DNA of 64,000 nt. Source: Bordetella genomosp. 11. GTDB taxonomy: Bacteria > Pseudomonadota > Gammaproteobacteria > Burkholderiales > Burkholderiaceae_B. The DNA lies in contig NZ_NEVS01000004.1 in assembly GCF_002261215.1 (NCBI RefSeq), forward strand, positions 310,001 to 374,000, read 5' to 3'. The position numbers and the translations under genes were made by a program. Of this stretch, positions 9,802 to 19,016 are shown one piece after another (positions within the stretch are counted from its first letter, which is position 1; every line of letters starts with the position of its first letter). Below the pieces are notes generated by a model. It was not told the DNA's origin and made no database searches. It saw nothing but the letters and a program-made list of their open reading frames with translations.

Positions 9802-10404
9802 GTGGTGAAGGAAACCGTGGTGGGGCAGACCAGGGCGGCGCGGGTGGGTGTTATCGACGCGTTCGATTTTGCGCGGTCCGGCAAGGAAGCTTCCGGCAGT
9901 CTGCCGCTGGCCCGGTTCGGGCGCGCGATGAAAGGGCTGCCGTTGCAGCCGCGCGACGAGACGGGCGAGGTGCGCTGGGCTGTGCGCGGCGAAACCGGCA
10001 GGCTCGGGGAACCGCTGTTGCATCTGCATGTGCAGGCAGCGCCGGTGCTGGTCTGCCAGCGTTGCATGGAGCCTTTCGCCTATCCCATCGATGCACACGT
10101 GAGTCTGCACCTGGTGAAATCGGAAGCCGAGCTCGATGACGGCCTCGACGAAGTCGCCCAAGATGCGGATGACGACGCCGACGATATCGAGAGCGGGCCG
10201 GAAAAGGTGGTCGGTTCCCGGCATTTCGATCTGCTGGAGCAGGTCGAAGACGAGCTGATCCTGAATATTCCGTACGTGCCCAGGCATGATGTATGTCCGG
10301 ACACGCCGCTGAAGACAAGCGCCGGCCAGCCGGCGGATGGTGCCGACGCGGGGAAGCGTCCATCGCCGTTCGCGGTGCTGGAAAAATTGAAGCAAAAACA
10401 TTGA
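9802..10404 (+). CDS. yceD: YceD / DUF177 family protein
   Basis: Conserved protein of 200 residues almost always encoded just before rpmF. In plants and bacteria the family is linked to 23S rRNA or ribosome large-subunit maturation. It shows the conserved CQRCMEPF motif near residue 93, an acidic middle (runs of Asp around residues 115-133) and the C-terminal [13 protein letters not shown] segment. GTG start at 9802 with GGAGG at 9791-9795; a second GTG follows directly. Some family members form zinc-like C-x2-C sites, which the CQRC motif would suit. Confidence 0.9.
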   Translation: MVKETVVGQTRAARVGVIDAFDFARSGKEASGSLPLARFGRAMKGLPLQPRDETGEVRWAVRGETGRLGEPLLHLHVQAAPVLVCQRCMEPFAYPIDAHVSLHLVKSEAELDDGLDEVAQDADDDADDIESGPEKVVGSRHFDLLEQVEDELILNIPYVPRHDVCPDTPLKTSAGQPADGADAGKRPSPFAVLEKLKQKH

Positions 10405-10456
10405 GGTCAACACCGGGCCGCATCGCGTACAATGCGCCCCGTTTCTAGGAGTCATC

Positions 10457-10639
10457 ATGGCTGTTCAACAAAACAAGAAGTCCCCGTCCAAGCGTGGCAT
10501 GCACCGCTCGCACGACTTTCTGACCGCGCCGTCCACGGCGATCGAACCGAACACGGGCGAAACGCATCTGCGTCACCATATCAGCCCGAACGGCTTCTAT
10601 CGTGGCCGCAAAGTCATCAAGACCAAGAGCGACGAATAA
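10457..10639 (+). CDS. rpmF: 50S ribosomal protein L32
   Basis: Small basic large-subunit ribosomal protein of 60 residues beginning [20 protein letters not shown], the standard L32 N-terminus, and containing the [14 protein letters not shown] segment. The usual zinc Cys residues are absent, as in many proteobacterial L32 proteins. AGGAG precedes the ATG. It sits between yceD and plsX, its conserved place. A TACAAT hexamer at 10428-10433 could be the -10 of an internal promoter, but no good -35 is visible. Confidence 0.97.
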   Translation: MAVQQNKKSPSKRGMHRSHDFLTAPSTAIEPNTGETHLRHHISPNGFYRGRKVIKTKSDE

Positions 10640-10701
10640 GTTCGTTCCGCACCGCGTGAACCGGACCGCATTGTTACGGCTGGCGCTGATACCTGGCACC
10701 C

Positions 10702-11769
10702 GTGATACGCATCGCTATTGACTGCATGGGCGGCGACGTTGGCCTGCCCGTGACCATACCCGCGTCGATCGAGTTCGCCCGCCGGTTTCCGGACGTGCGC
10801 CTGCTCCTGGTCGGGCTGCCGGACGCCATTGAAAAGGCGCTCGAAGGCGCGCGGGACGTGCCGCGGGATCGGCTGGAAATCGTGCCGGCCTCCGAAGTCG
10901 TCTCGATGGACGATTCCGTCGAAGTCGCCTTGCGCCGCAAGAAGGATTCGTCCATGCGCATCGCCGCCCAGTCCGTCAAGGACGGGCGCGCCGATGCCTG
11001 CGTTTCCGCCGGCAACACCGGCGCGTGGATGGCCATCTCCCGCTACGTGCTCAAGACCCTGGATGGCATCGACCGTCCCGCCATCGCGACGTCGATTCCC
11101 AATCAAAAGGGCAAGTCGACCACCGTGCTGGATCTCGGCGCGAACGTCGACTGCACCGCCGAACACCTGCTGCAATTCGCCATCATGGGCGCGGCGCTGG
11201 CGCAGGCGCTCGACCATTGCGAGCGTCCCAGTGTCGGCCTGCTGAACATCGGCGAGGAAGTCATCAAGGGTAACGAGGTTGTCAAGGAAGCCGCCGAGCT
11301 GCTGCGCGCCAGTCCCTTGAACTTCCATGGCAATGTGGAAGGCAACGATATCTTCAAGGGCACGGTCGACGTCGTGGTCTGCGACGGTTTCGTCGGCAAT
11401 GTCGTGCTCAAGTCCATTGAAGGCCTCGCGCGGATGCTGTCCAGCATCATCCGCGAGGAATTCAAGCGTAATCCGATTACCCTGCTGGCCGGCGCCATTG
11501 CGTCGCCGGTCCTGAACCGCCTGCGCAAGCGAGTCGACAACCGGCGCCACAACGGCGCAGCCTTGCTCGGCCTGCGCGGCGTCGTCATCAAAAGCCATGG
11601 TTCGGCCGATAGCTATGCCTTCGGCTTCGCGCTGCAGCGCGCGCGGGAAGCGGTGGCCAGCAAGCTGCTGGAACGCACCAACCAGAGCATGGCCCAGATC
11701 AGGCAGCAGGGCATACCCATCAATCCAGCGGCGGTTCCCATGCCGCGCGCGGCCAGGGACTCTGCCTGA
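10702..11769 (+). CDS. plsX: Phosphate acyltransferase PlsX
   Basis: Peripheral membrane enzyme that converts acyl-ACP and phosphate to acyl-phosphate, the acyl donor for PlsY in phosphatidic acid synthesis. It begins with a GTG giving [13 protein letters not shown], the family N-terminus, and keeps the [10 protein letters not shown] and [13 protein letters not shown] motifs. 355 residues, full length. First gene of plsX-fabH-fabD-fabG-acpP-fabF; its TGA overlaps the fabH ATG by one base (TGATG). Confidence 0.96.
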   Translation: MIRIAIDCMGGDVGLPVTIPASIEFARRFPDVRLLLVGLPDAIEKALEGARDVPRDRLEIVPASEVVSMDDSVEVALRRKKDSSMRIAAQSVKDGRADACVSAGNTGAWMAISRYVLKTLDGIDRPAIATSIPNQKGKSTTVLDLGANVDCTAEHLLQFAIMGAALAQALDHCERPSVGLLNIGEEVIKGNEVVKEAAELLRASPLNFHGNVEGNDIFKGTVDVVVCDGFVGNVVLKSIEGLARMLSSIIREEFKRNPITLLAGAIASPVLNRLRKRVDNRRHNGAALLGLRGVVIKSHGSADSYAFGFALQRAREAVASKLLERTNQSMAQIRQQGIPINPAAVPMPRAARDSA

Positions 11770-12761
11770 TGAACGACACTCCGCAGTATTCGGTGATAGC
11801 CGGTTCCGGCAGCTATCTGCCGCCACGCGTCGTCTCCAATGACGACCTGGCCGCGGAACTGGCCACACGCGACATCCAGACCTCGGACGCCTGGATAGTC
11901 GAACGCACCGGAATCCGCCAGCGGTATATCGCCGAGCGCGGCGTCACTACCAGCGATCTGGCGACCGAGGCCGCGCGGCGCGCCATCGCGGATGCCCGCC
12001 TGCGGCCGGAAGACATCGATCTCATCATCGTGGCCACCTCCACGCCGGACTACGTGTTTCCCAGCACGGCCTGCCTGGTACAGAGCAAGCTCGGCATCAA
12101 GGGCGGCGCGGCCTTCGACGTCCAGGCCGTATGCAGCGGTTTCGTCTACGCGCTGACCACCGCCGACAGCTTCGTGCGCGCGCGGCGCGCCCGCCACGCC
12201 CTGGTCATCGGCGCCGAAGTGTTCTCCCGTATTCTCGATTGGAACGACCGTGCCACGTGCGTGTTGTTCGGCGACGGCGCCGGCGCGGTCGTGCTGTCCG
12301 CGTCCGACGAGCCCGGGATCCTGGCGGCGCAACTGCATGCCGATGGCAGCCAGACCAAAATCCTCTGCGCGGCGGGCAATGTGGCCTACGGTGAAGTGAC
12401 CGGCGACCCTTTCCTGCGCATGGACGGGCAGGCGGTATTCAAGCAGGCGGTGAACGTGCTGGAACGCTCCGCGCGCGATGTCTGCGACGAGGCCGGCGTG
12501 CCGCTGGAAGCCGTGGACCTGCTCATCCCCCATCAGGCCAATGTCCGCATCCTGAATTTCCTCGCCCGTAAATTGAATCTGCCCGCGGACAAACTGGTGG
12601 TCACGGTCGACCGCCATGCCAATACCTCCGCCGCCAGCGTACCGCTCGCGTTGGACGTCGCGCGCCGCGAAGGCCTCGCCAAGCCCGGCCAGCTCATCCT
12701 GATGCAGGGTGTCGGCGGCGGGTTCACCTGGGGTTCGGTGCTGGCGCGGCTGACCGCCTGA
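11769..12761 (+). CDS. fabH: Beta-ketoacyl-ACP synthase III
   Basis: Condenses acetyl-CoA with malonyl-ACP to start type II fatty-acid synthesis. The catalytic triad is visible: Cys in [13 protein letters not shown] (about residue 121), His in [10 protein letters not shown] and Asn in [10 protein letters not shown]. The C-terminal [10 protein letters not shown] loop is also typical. 330 residues. Coupled to plsX by a one-base overlap and followed by fabD after 39 bp. Confidence 0.97.
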   Translation: MNDTPQYSVIAGSGSYLPPRVVSNDDLAAELATRDIQTSDAWIVERTGIRQRYIAERGVTTSDLATEAARRAIADARLRPEDIDLIIVATSTPDYVFPSTACLVQSKLGIKGGAAFDVQAVCSGFVYALTTADSFVRARRARHALVIGAEVFSRILDWNDRATCVLFGDGAGAVVLSASDEPGILAAQLHADGSQTKILCAAGNVAYGEVTGDPFLRMDGQAVFKQAVNVLERSARDVCDEAGVPLEAVDLLIPHQANVRILNFLARKLNLPADKLVVTVDRHANTSAASVPLALDVARREGLAKPGQLILMQGVGGGFTWGSVLARLTA

Positions 12762-12800
12762 GCACCCTGTACAACGACAATCTGATCTGACCGTCAATCG

Positions 12801-13736
12801 ATGAAAATCGCTTTCGTATTTCCCGGCCAGGGCTCGCAATCCGTCGGTATGCTGGATGCCTGGCAAGGCAACGCGGCCGTCGCCGATACCGTGGCGCGGG
12901 CGTCGGCGGCCCTGTCGCAGGACCTGGCGGCCTTGATCGCCCAGGGGCCGGCCGAACAGCTCAACCTGACCACCAATACCCAGCCCGCGATGCTGACGGC
13001 CGGCGTCGCGCTTTACCAGGCCTGGCTGGCTGCCGGTGGGCGCCAGCCGGACATGGTCGCCGGACACAGCCTGGGCGAATACGCCGCGTTGACGGCCGCG
13101 AAGGCGCTGGCCCTCGAAGATGCGGTGCGCCTGGTGCGCATCCGTGCCGACGCCATGCAGGCCGCGGTGCCCGTGGGTGCCGGGGCCATGGCCGCCGTGC
13201 TTGGCCTGGACGACGACGCGGTACGGGCTGCCTGCGCCCAGGCCGCTCAGGGCGAGGTGGTCGAAGCCGTCAATTTCAATGCGCCTGCCCAGGTCGTGAT
13301 CGCCGGGCACAAGGCAGCGGTGGAACGCGCATGCGAAGCCGCCAAGGCGGCGGGTGCCAAGCGCGCGCTGCTGCTGCCGGTGTCGGCACCGTTCCATTCC
13401 AGCCTGTTGGAGCCGGCCGCGGCCGTGCTTTCCAGGGCGCTGGCCGAAGTCGCCGTGTCCGCCCCCGCGATTCCCATGGTAAACAACGTGGACGTGGCGA
13501 TGCCCACCGATCCCGCTGCCATACGGGATGCGCTGGTGCGACAGGCCTGGCATCCCGTCCGTTGGGTGGAAACCCTGCGCGCCATGAAGGAGCAGGGCAT
13601 CACCCACGTCATCGAATGCGGTCCCGGCAAGGTGTTGACCGGCCTGGTCAAGCGTATCGACGGCGAGCTGACCGGCCTGGCGATTACCGATCCCGCCTCG
13701 CTGGATAGCGTGCTGGCCACGCTCGGGTCGAACTGA
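12801..13736 (+). CDS. fabD: Malonyl-CoA:ACP transacylase
   Basis: Moves malonyl from CoA to the acyl carrier protein. It starts MKIAFVFPGQGSQSVGML. The nucleophile Ser is in GHSLGEY (about residue 90), the Arg in VRIRADAMQ, and the catalytic His in SAPFHSSLL near residue 200. 311 residues, the usual length. Confidence 0.97.
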   Translation: MKIAFVFPGQGSQSVGMLDAWQGNAAVADTVARASAALSQDLAALIAQGPAEQLNLTTNTQPAMLTAGVALYQAWLAAGGRQPDMVAGHSLGEYAALTAAKALALEDAVRLVRIRADAMQAAVPVGAGAMAAVLGLDDDAVRAACAQAAQGEVVEAVNFNAPAQVVIAGHKAAVERACEAAKAAGAKRALLLPVSAPFHSSLLEPAAAVLSRALAEVAVSAPAIPMVNNVDVAMPTDPAAIRDALVRQAWHPVRWVETLRAMKEQGITHVIECGPGKVLTGLVKRIDGELTGLAITDPASLDSVLATLGSN

Positions 13737-13751
13737 CAAGGAAGTCGTACC

Positions 13752-14483
13752 ATGGAACTGCAAGGAAAGATCGCGCTGGTTACCGGCGCCACCCGGGGCA
13801 TCGGCAAGGCAATCGCCCACGAGCTCGCCACCCGTGGCGCGACCGTCGTCGGTACCGCCACGTCGGCAGCCGGCGCCGAAACGATAAGCGAGGCCCTGGC
13901 GCCGTTCAACGGCCGGGGCGTCGTGCTGGACGTGACGGACTCCCAGGCCTGCGAGGCGCTGGTGGAAGCGCTCGCCAAGGAAGGCGGTCCGCACATCCTG
14001 GTGAACAATGCGGGCATCACGCGCGATACGCTGGCCATGCGCATGAAGGACGATGACTGGGACGCAGTGATCGATACCAACCTGGCTGCCGTGTTCCGCC
14101 TGTCGCGCGCCGTCATGCGCGGCATGATGAAGGCCCGTTGGGGCCGCATCATCAATGTGACTTCCGTGGTCGGTTCCAGCGGCAATGCGGGACAGGCCAA
14201 CTATGCGGCGGCCAAGGCGGGGGTGGCGGGCATGTCCCGTGCGCTTGCCCGGGAGCTCGGCAGCCGCAATATTACGGTCAATTGCGTGGCGCCCGGCTTC
14301 ATCGATACCGACATGACGCGTGTACTGGGGGAAACCCAGACCGCCGCGCTGCTGCAGCAAATACCCGTGGGACGGCTGGGTTCGCCCGCCGACATCGCCC
14401 ATGCCGTCGCATTCCTGGCCGGTCCCCAGGCCGGTTACATTACCGGGACTACGCTGCACGTCAACGGCGGCATGTATATGTAA
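13752..14483 (+). CDS. fabG: 3-oxoacyl-ACP reductase
   Basis: NADPH-dependent reductase of the short-chain dehydrogenase family acting on beta-ketoacyl-ACP. The Rossmann glycine motif TGATRGIGKA is at residues 12-21, with NNAGITRD, the Ser in NVTSVVGSSGN, and YAAAKAG (Tyr and Lys). 243 residues. It lies 15 bp after fabD with a Shine-Dalgarno-like AAGGAAG. A weak hairpin after its stop separates it from acpP, which has its own promoter. Confidence 0.96.
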   Translation: MELQGKIALVTGATRGIGKAIAHELATRGATVVGTATSAAGAETISEALAPFNGRGVVLDVTDSQACEALVEALAKEGGPHILVNNAGITRDTLAMRMKDDDWDAVIDTNLAAVFRLSRAVMRGMMKARWGRIINVTSVVGSSGNAGQANYAAAKAGVAGMSRALARELGSRNITVNCVAPGFIDTDMTRVLGETQTAALLQQIPVGRLGSPADIAHAVAFLAGPQAGYITGTTLHVNGGMYM

Positions 14484-14492
14484 TTTAGCGGG

Positions 14493-14538
14493 TCCCGAAT
14501 AGCCCGCCGAACGGCGTATCTTTCGGGAATCCATTTTT
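14493..14538 (+). terminator. Possible weak terminator or attenuator after fabG
   Basis: The inverted repeat TCCCGAA (14493-14499) / TTCGGGA (14522-14528) has GCCGAACGGC in its loop and is followed by five T at 14534-14538. It lies just before the acpP promoter. The stem is short and the loop long, so termination is probably partial. Confidence 0.35.
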
Positions 14539-14552
14539 GTCACAGCCCGGCG

Positions 14553-14580
14553 TTGGCATTACGCTGCGCTTGGCTATAAT
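14553..14580 (+). promoter_or_regulatory. Sigma-70 promoter of acpP
   Basis: TTGGCA at 14553-14558 and a perfect TATAAT at 14575-14580 are separated by 16 bp. The predicted start of transcription is near 14587, about 24 bases before the acpP ATG, with GGAG between. ACP is one of the most abundant proteins, so a separate strong promoter is expected. Confidence 0.75.
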
Positions 14581-14610
14581 TCGCGGGATTTTTCCCAATT
14601 GGAGATCTGC

Positions 14611-14850
14611 ATGGAAAGCATCGAACAGCGCGTCAAGAAGATCGTCGCTGAACAACTTGGCGTCAATGAAGCCGAGATCAAGAACGAATCTTCCTTCCTT
14701 GACGACCTCGGTGCCGATTCGCTCGACATGGTTGAGCTGGTGATGGCTCTCGAAGATGAATTCGAGACCGAGATCCCCGACGAAGAGGCCGAGAAAATCA
14801 CGACCGTGCAACAAGCGATCGACTACATCAATTCGCACGGCAAGCAATAA
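14611..14850 (+). CDS. acpP: Acyl carrier protein
   Basis: Carries growing acyl chains on 4'-phosphopantetheine. 79 residues, strongly acidic, beginning [18 protein letters not shown]. The prosthetic-group Ser is in [11 protein letters not shown] (about residue 37). The true start is ATG 14611 with GGAG upstream; an upstream TTG would add only four residues. The 180-bp gap to fabF contains GC-rich inverted repeats but no gene. Confidence 0.98.
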
Positions 14851-15030
14851 GCAATCAGCCTGTCTTTCCTTGCGCCATGGCGTTATCGCCGTGCGGGGAA
14901 CCAGGGCGGTTTTTGGGTTATGCCGCGCGGATGCTGCGCGGGGCGGCAGTCGGCTGCCCCGTGGTGCTGTTTTCCGCGCAAGCGCGGCGTATTCCAGGCC
15001 GCCTTTCTTTTGTCTGTTTAGGAGTCATCC

Positions 15031-16260
15031 GTGAAACGACGCGTCGTCATCACCGGACTCGGCATCGTGTCCCCCGTGGGCAATGACGTGTCCAGCGCCT
15101 GGGACAATATCGTCAACGGACGTTCCGGCATCGGCCGTATTACCCGTTTCGATCCTTCGGCGCTGACCACACATATCGCGGGCGAAGTTCGCGATTTCGA
15201 TGTCACGCACTATATCCCCGCCAAAGAAGCCCGTCAGATGGATACGTTCATCCACTACGGCCTTGCGGCGGGCGTCCAGGCCTGGCGCGACAGCGGCCTG
15301 GAGATCACCGATGCCAATGCGGAGCGCATCGGTGTCATCATCGGCTCGGGCATCGGCGGATTGCCGCGCATCGAGGAAACCCAGACCGATCTGCTGGCGC
15401 GCGGTCCGCGTCGTATTTCGCCCTTTTTCGTACCCGGCGCGCTGATCAACCTGATCTCCGGTCAGCTGTCCATCATGTACGGATTCAAGGGGCCGAGCTA
15501 CGCGGTGGTCTCGGCATGCACCACCGGCCTGCATAGCATCGGCGATTCGGCGCGCCTTATCGAATACGGCGACGCTGACGTGATGATCGCCGGCGGCGCG
15601 GAATCCACCGTATCGCCCCTGGGCATTGGCGGCTTTGCCGCGATGCGGGCCCTGTCCACGCGCAACGACGACCCCACGACCGCCTCGCGTCCGTGGGACC
15701 GCGATCGCGACGGCTTCGTGCTGGGCGAGGGCGCCGGCGTGGTGGTGCTCGAAGAATACGAGCACGCCAAAAAACGCGGCGCACGCATCTACGGTGAATT
15801 CGTCGGCTACGGCATGAGTTCCGACGCGCATCACATCACCGCGCCGAACCAGGACGGTCCGCGCCGCGGCGTGATCAATGCGCTGCGCAACGGCGGCCTG
15901 AATCCGGAAGACGTGCAGTACGTCAATGCGCACGGTACGTCCACGCCCCTGGGCGACAAGAACGAATCGGATGCGTTGAAGCTGGCCTTCGGCGACCATG
16001 CGCGCAAACTGGTCATCAATTCCACCAAGTCGATGACCGGCCACTTGCTCGGCGCGGCAGGCGGCATCGAGGCGGTCTTCACCACGCTGGCGGTCTATCA
16101 CCAGATCTCGCCGCCGACCATCAACCTGTTCAACCAGGATCCCGAGTGCGACCTGGACTACTGCGCGAACGAGGCGCGGGAGATGACGATCAACGTGGCG
16201 CTGTCCAACTCCTTCGGGTTTGGCGGCACCAACGGGTCGATGGCCGTGCGTCGGATTTAA
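15031..16260 (+). CDS. fabF: Beta-ketoacyl-ACP synthase II
   Basis: Elongates acyl-ACP and controls the palmitoleate to vaccenate step. The Cys-His-His triad is seen in VSACTTGLHS, NAHGTSTPLGD and MTGHLLGAAGG. The C-terminal SNSFGFGGTNGS is typical of KAS I/II. 409 residues. The start is preceded by TAGGAG. It closes the fatty-acid cluster; the next gene starts 11 bp later. Confidence 0.97.
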   Translation: MKRRVVITGLGIVSPVGNDVSSAWDNIVNGRSGIGRITRFDPSALTTHIAGEVRDFDVTHYIPAKEARQMDTFIHYGLAAGVQAWRDSGLEITDANAERIGVIIGSGIGGLPRIEETQTDLLARGPRRISPFFVPGALINLISGQLSIMYGFKGPSYAVVSACTTGLHSIGDSARLIEYGDADVMIAGGAESTVSPLGIGGFAAMRALSTRNDDPTTASRPWDRDRDGFVLGEGAGVVVLEEYEHAKKRGARIYGEFVGYGMSSDAHHITAPNQDGPRRGVINALRNGGLNPEDVQYVNAHGTSTPLGDKNESDALKLAFGDHARKLVINSTKSMTGHLLGAAGGIEAVFTTLAVYHQISPPTINLFNQDPECDLDYCANEAREMTINVALSNSFGFGGTNGSMAVRRI

Positions 16261-16270
16261 GGGAGCCTGC

Positions 16271-16750
16271 GTGCACCCGGATTGGACGTTGCGCGTACCT
16301 ATCTTGCGGCCTCGGCTGGCCGCATGGTTGGACGGCGCCGTAATGGCTGCCGCCCTGGCCGCGCCATCGCTGGCCCTGTATGGGCGGGCGCTCCCGGCGC
16401 CGGCCTTGCTGGCCGCCGGTGCCGCCGCCATTGCGGGCATCCTGGCGGTCAGGCGCTGCCGTCCGGCAGTCCGGGCGATCCGCATGGATCGCGACGGCGC
16501 CTTTCATTTGCGCATGCGTGACGGCTGGTATCCCGCCGAATGGGTCGCTGCCTGGCGCGGGCCGCGCTGGCTGACCCTGCGGGCGCGCCTGCCTCGGCCG
16601 GTTTGTAACAGCGCCGTCCCGGCCTGCGGTTGCGTCACCTTTACCGTGTGGCAAGATGGGCTGCACGCCTCCGCCTGGCGCCGTACCTGCCTGCTGGCAA
16701 GCCGACGCCTGTGCCGCGCGCCCGCCCGCCGTGCGGCGAGGACGCCATGA
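16271..16750 (+). CDS. YgfX-like small membrane protein
   Basis: Unnamed protein of about 159 residues. The N-terminal third has two hydrophobic helices (around LDGAVMAAALAAPSLALYG and LLAAGAAAIAGILAV), followed by a basic, Trp-rich soluble part. Layout and the C-terminal pattern (TFTVWQDGLHASAWRR...LLASRRL) resemble the YgfX family, which in several proteobacteria sits near sigma-factor or succinate dehydrogenase assembly genes. This is an inference from pattern only. The GTG start at 16271 has GGGAG upstream. Its TGA overlaps the rpoE ATG (ATGA), which suggests coupled translation with sigma E. Confidence 0.6.
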   Translation: MHPDWTLRVPILRPRLAAWLDGAVMAAALAAPSLALYGRALPAPALLAAGAAAIAGILAVRRCRPAVRAIRMDRDGAFHLRMRDGWYPAEWVAAWRGPRWLTLRARLPRPVCNSAVPACGCVTFTVWQDGLHASAWRRTCLLASRRLCRAPARRAARTP

Positions 16751-17346
16751 GCGAACGGGACATCGACGCCGAACTGGTCGCCCGGGTCCAGCGCGGCGAC
16801 AAGAAAGCCTTCGATCTGCTGGTCCTGAAGTACCAGCGCAAGATCATGCGCCTGCTTTCCCGCATGATTCGCGACCAGTCGGAAATCGAGGACGTGGCGC
16901 AGGAAGCCTTCATCAAGGCCTACCGCGCCTTGCCCCAGTTCCGGGGGGACAGCGCCTTTTATACCTGGTTGTACCGGATCGCGATCAATACGGCGCGCAA
17001 CTGGCTTGCGTCCAATGGACGACGGCCCAGCACGCCCAACGCCCTCGAAAATGAGGACGGTGAAACTTTTAACGAAACGGACAACCTAAGCGATATCAGC
17101 ACCCCGGAAGCAATGGTCGCCAGCCGCGAAATCGCGGAAACAGTGAACGCGGCCATACAGGGCTTGCCCGAAGAATTGCGTACGGCTATCGTCCTGCGGG
17201 AAATTGAAGGTATGAGTTACGAAGACATCGCCCAGAGCATGGGTTGTCCGATCGGTACAGTCCGGTCGCGCATATTCCGAGCCCGGGAAGCGGTGGCCGC
17301 GCGTTTGCGGCCCCTGCTTGGGAACGATGCCGATCGTCGTTGGTAA
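16747..17346 (+). CDS. rpoE: ECF sigma factor RpoE/AlgU
   Basis: Extracytoplasmic-function sigma factor for envelope stress. Region 2 is residues about 25-95 (VLKYQRKIMRLLSRMI, then a segment with FRGDSAFYTWLYRIAIN), and region 4 is about 140-190 (EIEGMSYEDIAQSMGCPIG, then TVRSRIFRARE). 199 residues. Followed by rseA, rseB and mucD in the order of the Pseudomonas algU-mucABD and E. coli rpoE-rseAB clusters, so activity is probably held by RseA and released by regulated proteolysis. Confidence 0.96.
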   Translation: MSERDIDAELVARVQRGDKKAFDLLVLKYQRKIMRLLSRMIRDQSEIEDVAQEAFIKAYRALPQFRGDSAFYTWLYRIAINTARNWLASNGRRPSTPNALENEDGETFNETDNLSDISTPEAMVASREIAETVNAAIQGLPEELRTAIVLREIEGMSYEDIAQSMGCPIGTVRSRIFRAREAVAARLRPLLGNDADRRW

Positions 17347-17358
17347 GGAGCTGGAGTC

Positions 17359-17877
17359 ATGCAAAGATCATCTGTTTCCGTCGGCGCCGAGGACACCAGC
17401 TGGGAAGATTCGGTGTCGGCATGGATGGACGGCGAAGGCGCCGAGGAATGGCTGGACGGCCTGGAAGTAGCCGAAGGCCGGGAAACCTGGGATACGTATC
17501 ACCTGATAGGCGACGTGCTCCGCAACCCCGAACTGTCCATCGTCCCCTCGCCTGCGTTCCAGGCCCGTTTGTCGGCCGCCCTGGCCAATGAGCTTCCCAT
17601 CGTTGCGCCGCGCCGCCGCCGCGCGATGCGGCCCGCCTGGCGCTTCGGCCTTTCCGGCTTTGCCATGGCCGCCGCGGTGGCGTCCGTCGCCTGGGTCGCG
17701 CAACCGTACCTGTCCGGAAGCAGCGACGCGCCCACGGCCGAAACCCGGGTGCTGGCCGATGCCAGCACGGTGTCCGCCGACGATCCCAGCCTGAGCGACT
17801 ATTTGGAAGCGCACCGGCAGCTCGCGGGTCCCACGGCCATCCGGCAAGTCTCTTTCGATGCCGGAGCGGGGCGCTGA
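17359..17877 (+). CDS. rseA: Anti-sigma-E factor RseA
   Basis: Inner-membrane anti-sigma factor. The N-terminal cytoplasmic part (residues 12-70, with WEDSVSAWMDGEGAEEWLDG and TWDTYHLIGDVLRN) matches the RseA/MucA sigma-binding domain. A single transmembrane helix lies near residues 95-115 (FGLSGFAMAAAVASVAWVA), followed by a short periplasmic tail. 172 residues, close to MucA. Located between rpoE and rseB, with a TGATG one-base overlap into rseB. Confidence 0.9.
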   Translation: MQRSSVSVGAEDTSWEDSVSAWMDGEGAEEWLDGLEVAEGRETWDTYHLIGDVLRNPELSIVPSPAFQARLSAALANELPIVAPRRRRAMRPAWRFGLSGFAMAAAVASVAWVAQPYLSGSSDAPTAETRVLADASTVSADDPSLSDYLEAHRQLAGPTAIRQVSFDAGAGR

Positions 17878-18977
17878 TGACAGTTGCGGCGGTGGGTGTC
17901 CCATCGTTCCTGTCGCGGCCGACCTTCCGCGCGGCCGATGTGTCGACGCGGGTTGGCCGCGGACTGGCCTCGGTATCCGCGGCGGTGGCGGCGGCCCTGT
18001 TCGCGATCAGCGCCGGTCTGGCGCATGCCCAGGCCGCGCCGGTATCGCCCAGCGTCGCCATGCCGGAGCCGGAAGCCCAGGCCTTGCTGGCGCGTATCCA
18101 GGATGCCGCGTCCAAGCTCGATTATTCCGGTATCTTCACCTATCAGCAGGGTGAAACCATCCAGTCGTCCCGTGTCGTGCACGTGGTGGATGGCAGCGGC
18201 GAACGCGAACGCATCGAAGTGCTGGATGGGCAGCCGCGCGAGTACCTGCGGCATAACGACGATATCCAATGCCTGGTGCCCGAGCACAAAACGGTACTCG
18301 TGCAGCACAAGCGCGCCGAGCAATTTCCCGGCCTGCTGCTGGGGTCGCCGACCGCGCTGACCAAGTACTATCGCGTGCTCATGCAGCCCCTGCCGCATCG
18401 GGTAGCGGGCCGCGAATGCCGCATCATCACCATCGAACCCCTGGACAAGGACCGGTACGGCTACCGCCTGTGCGCGGATACCGAAAACGACCTGTTGCTG
18501 AAGGCCCAGACGCTATCGAATGCCTCTACCGTGGTAGAGCAGGTCGCTTTCACCGCCCTGCGGCTGGGCGCCACGGTCGATCCCGGTCAATTGGAATCGC
18601 GCTGGAACACCAAGGACTGGAAGATCCAGCAGGGCAATATGAAGCCGGTGGATCTGGTCGCGCAAGGCTGGCGTATTCCCTACCCGGCGGGATTCATGCC
18701 CGTTTCACAGGTGGCGCGCATCATGGCCCATGGCGATGCGGTCAGCCAACTGGTATTGTCCGATGGATTGGCCGCGATCTCGGTCTTCATCGAGCCTTAT
18801 GATAAGAAGCGCAATCGCCACCAGCCGCACGGCCTGTATCGGCGCGGGCCGATCAACGTCTACGGTATGCGGATTGCGGATTTCTGGGTCACGGTCCTCG
18901 GCGAGGTTCCCGCGCCCACCCTCGAGAAGCTCGCCAAGGCTACCGAATACGTGCCGCCCCCAGTGGCGCCCAAGTAA
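17877..18977 (+). CDS. rseB: Sigma-E regulatory protein RseB/MucB
   Basis: Periplasmic protein that binds RseA and blocks its cleavage until lipopolysaccharide or lipid signals arrive. N-terminal signal-like segment (ASVSAAVAAALFAISAGLAHAQA), then a mature domain with LDYSGIFTYQQG, QHKRAEQFPGL and a C-terminal MucB domain ending near PAPTLEKLAKATEYV. 366 residues. The start chosen overlaps the rseA stop; an internal Met would remove part of the basic N-region and is less likely. Confidence 0.92.
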   Translation: MTVAAVGVPSFLSRPTFRAADVSTRVGRGLASVSAAVAAALFAISAGLAHAQAAPVSPSVAMPEPEAQALLARIQDAASKLDYSGIFTYQQGETIQSSRVVHVVDGSGERERIEVLDGQPREYLRHNDDIQCLVPEHKTVLVQHKRAEQFPGLLLGSPTALTKYYRVLMQPLPHRVAGRECRIITIEPLDKDRYGYRLCADTENDLLLKAQTLSNASTVVEQVAFTALRLGATVDPGQLESRWNTKDWKIQQGNMKPVDLVAQGWRIPYPAGFMPVSQVARIMAHGDAVSQLVLSDGLAAISVFIEPYDKKRNRHQPHGLYRRGPINVYGMRIADFWVTVLGEVPAPTLEKLAKATEYVPPPVAPK

Positions 18978-19016
18978 ACAGCAGACGCCCCCAGGGGCTC
19001 GCCCGGAGCACATTGA

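Noticed and set aside
11613..14543. Minus-strand 976-codon open frame across plsX-fabG
   Set aside because: Antisense shadow over five well-supported genes; results from high-GC third positions.
14851..15030. Possible small RNA between acpP and fabF
   Set aside because: There are GC-rich inverted repeats, but no promoter or T-run arrangement convincing enough to call.
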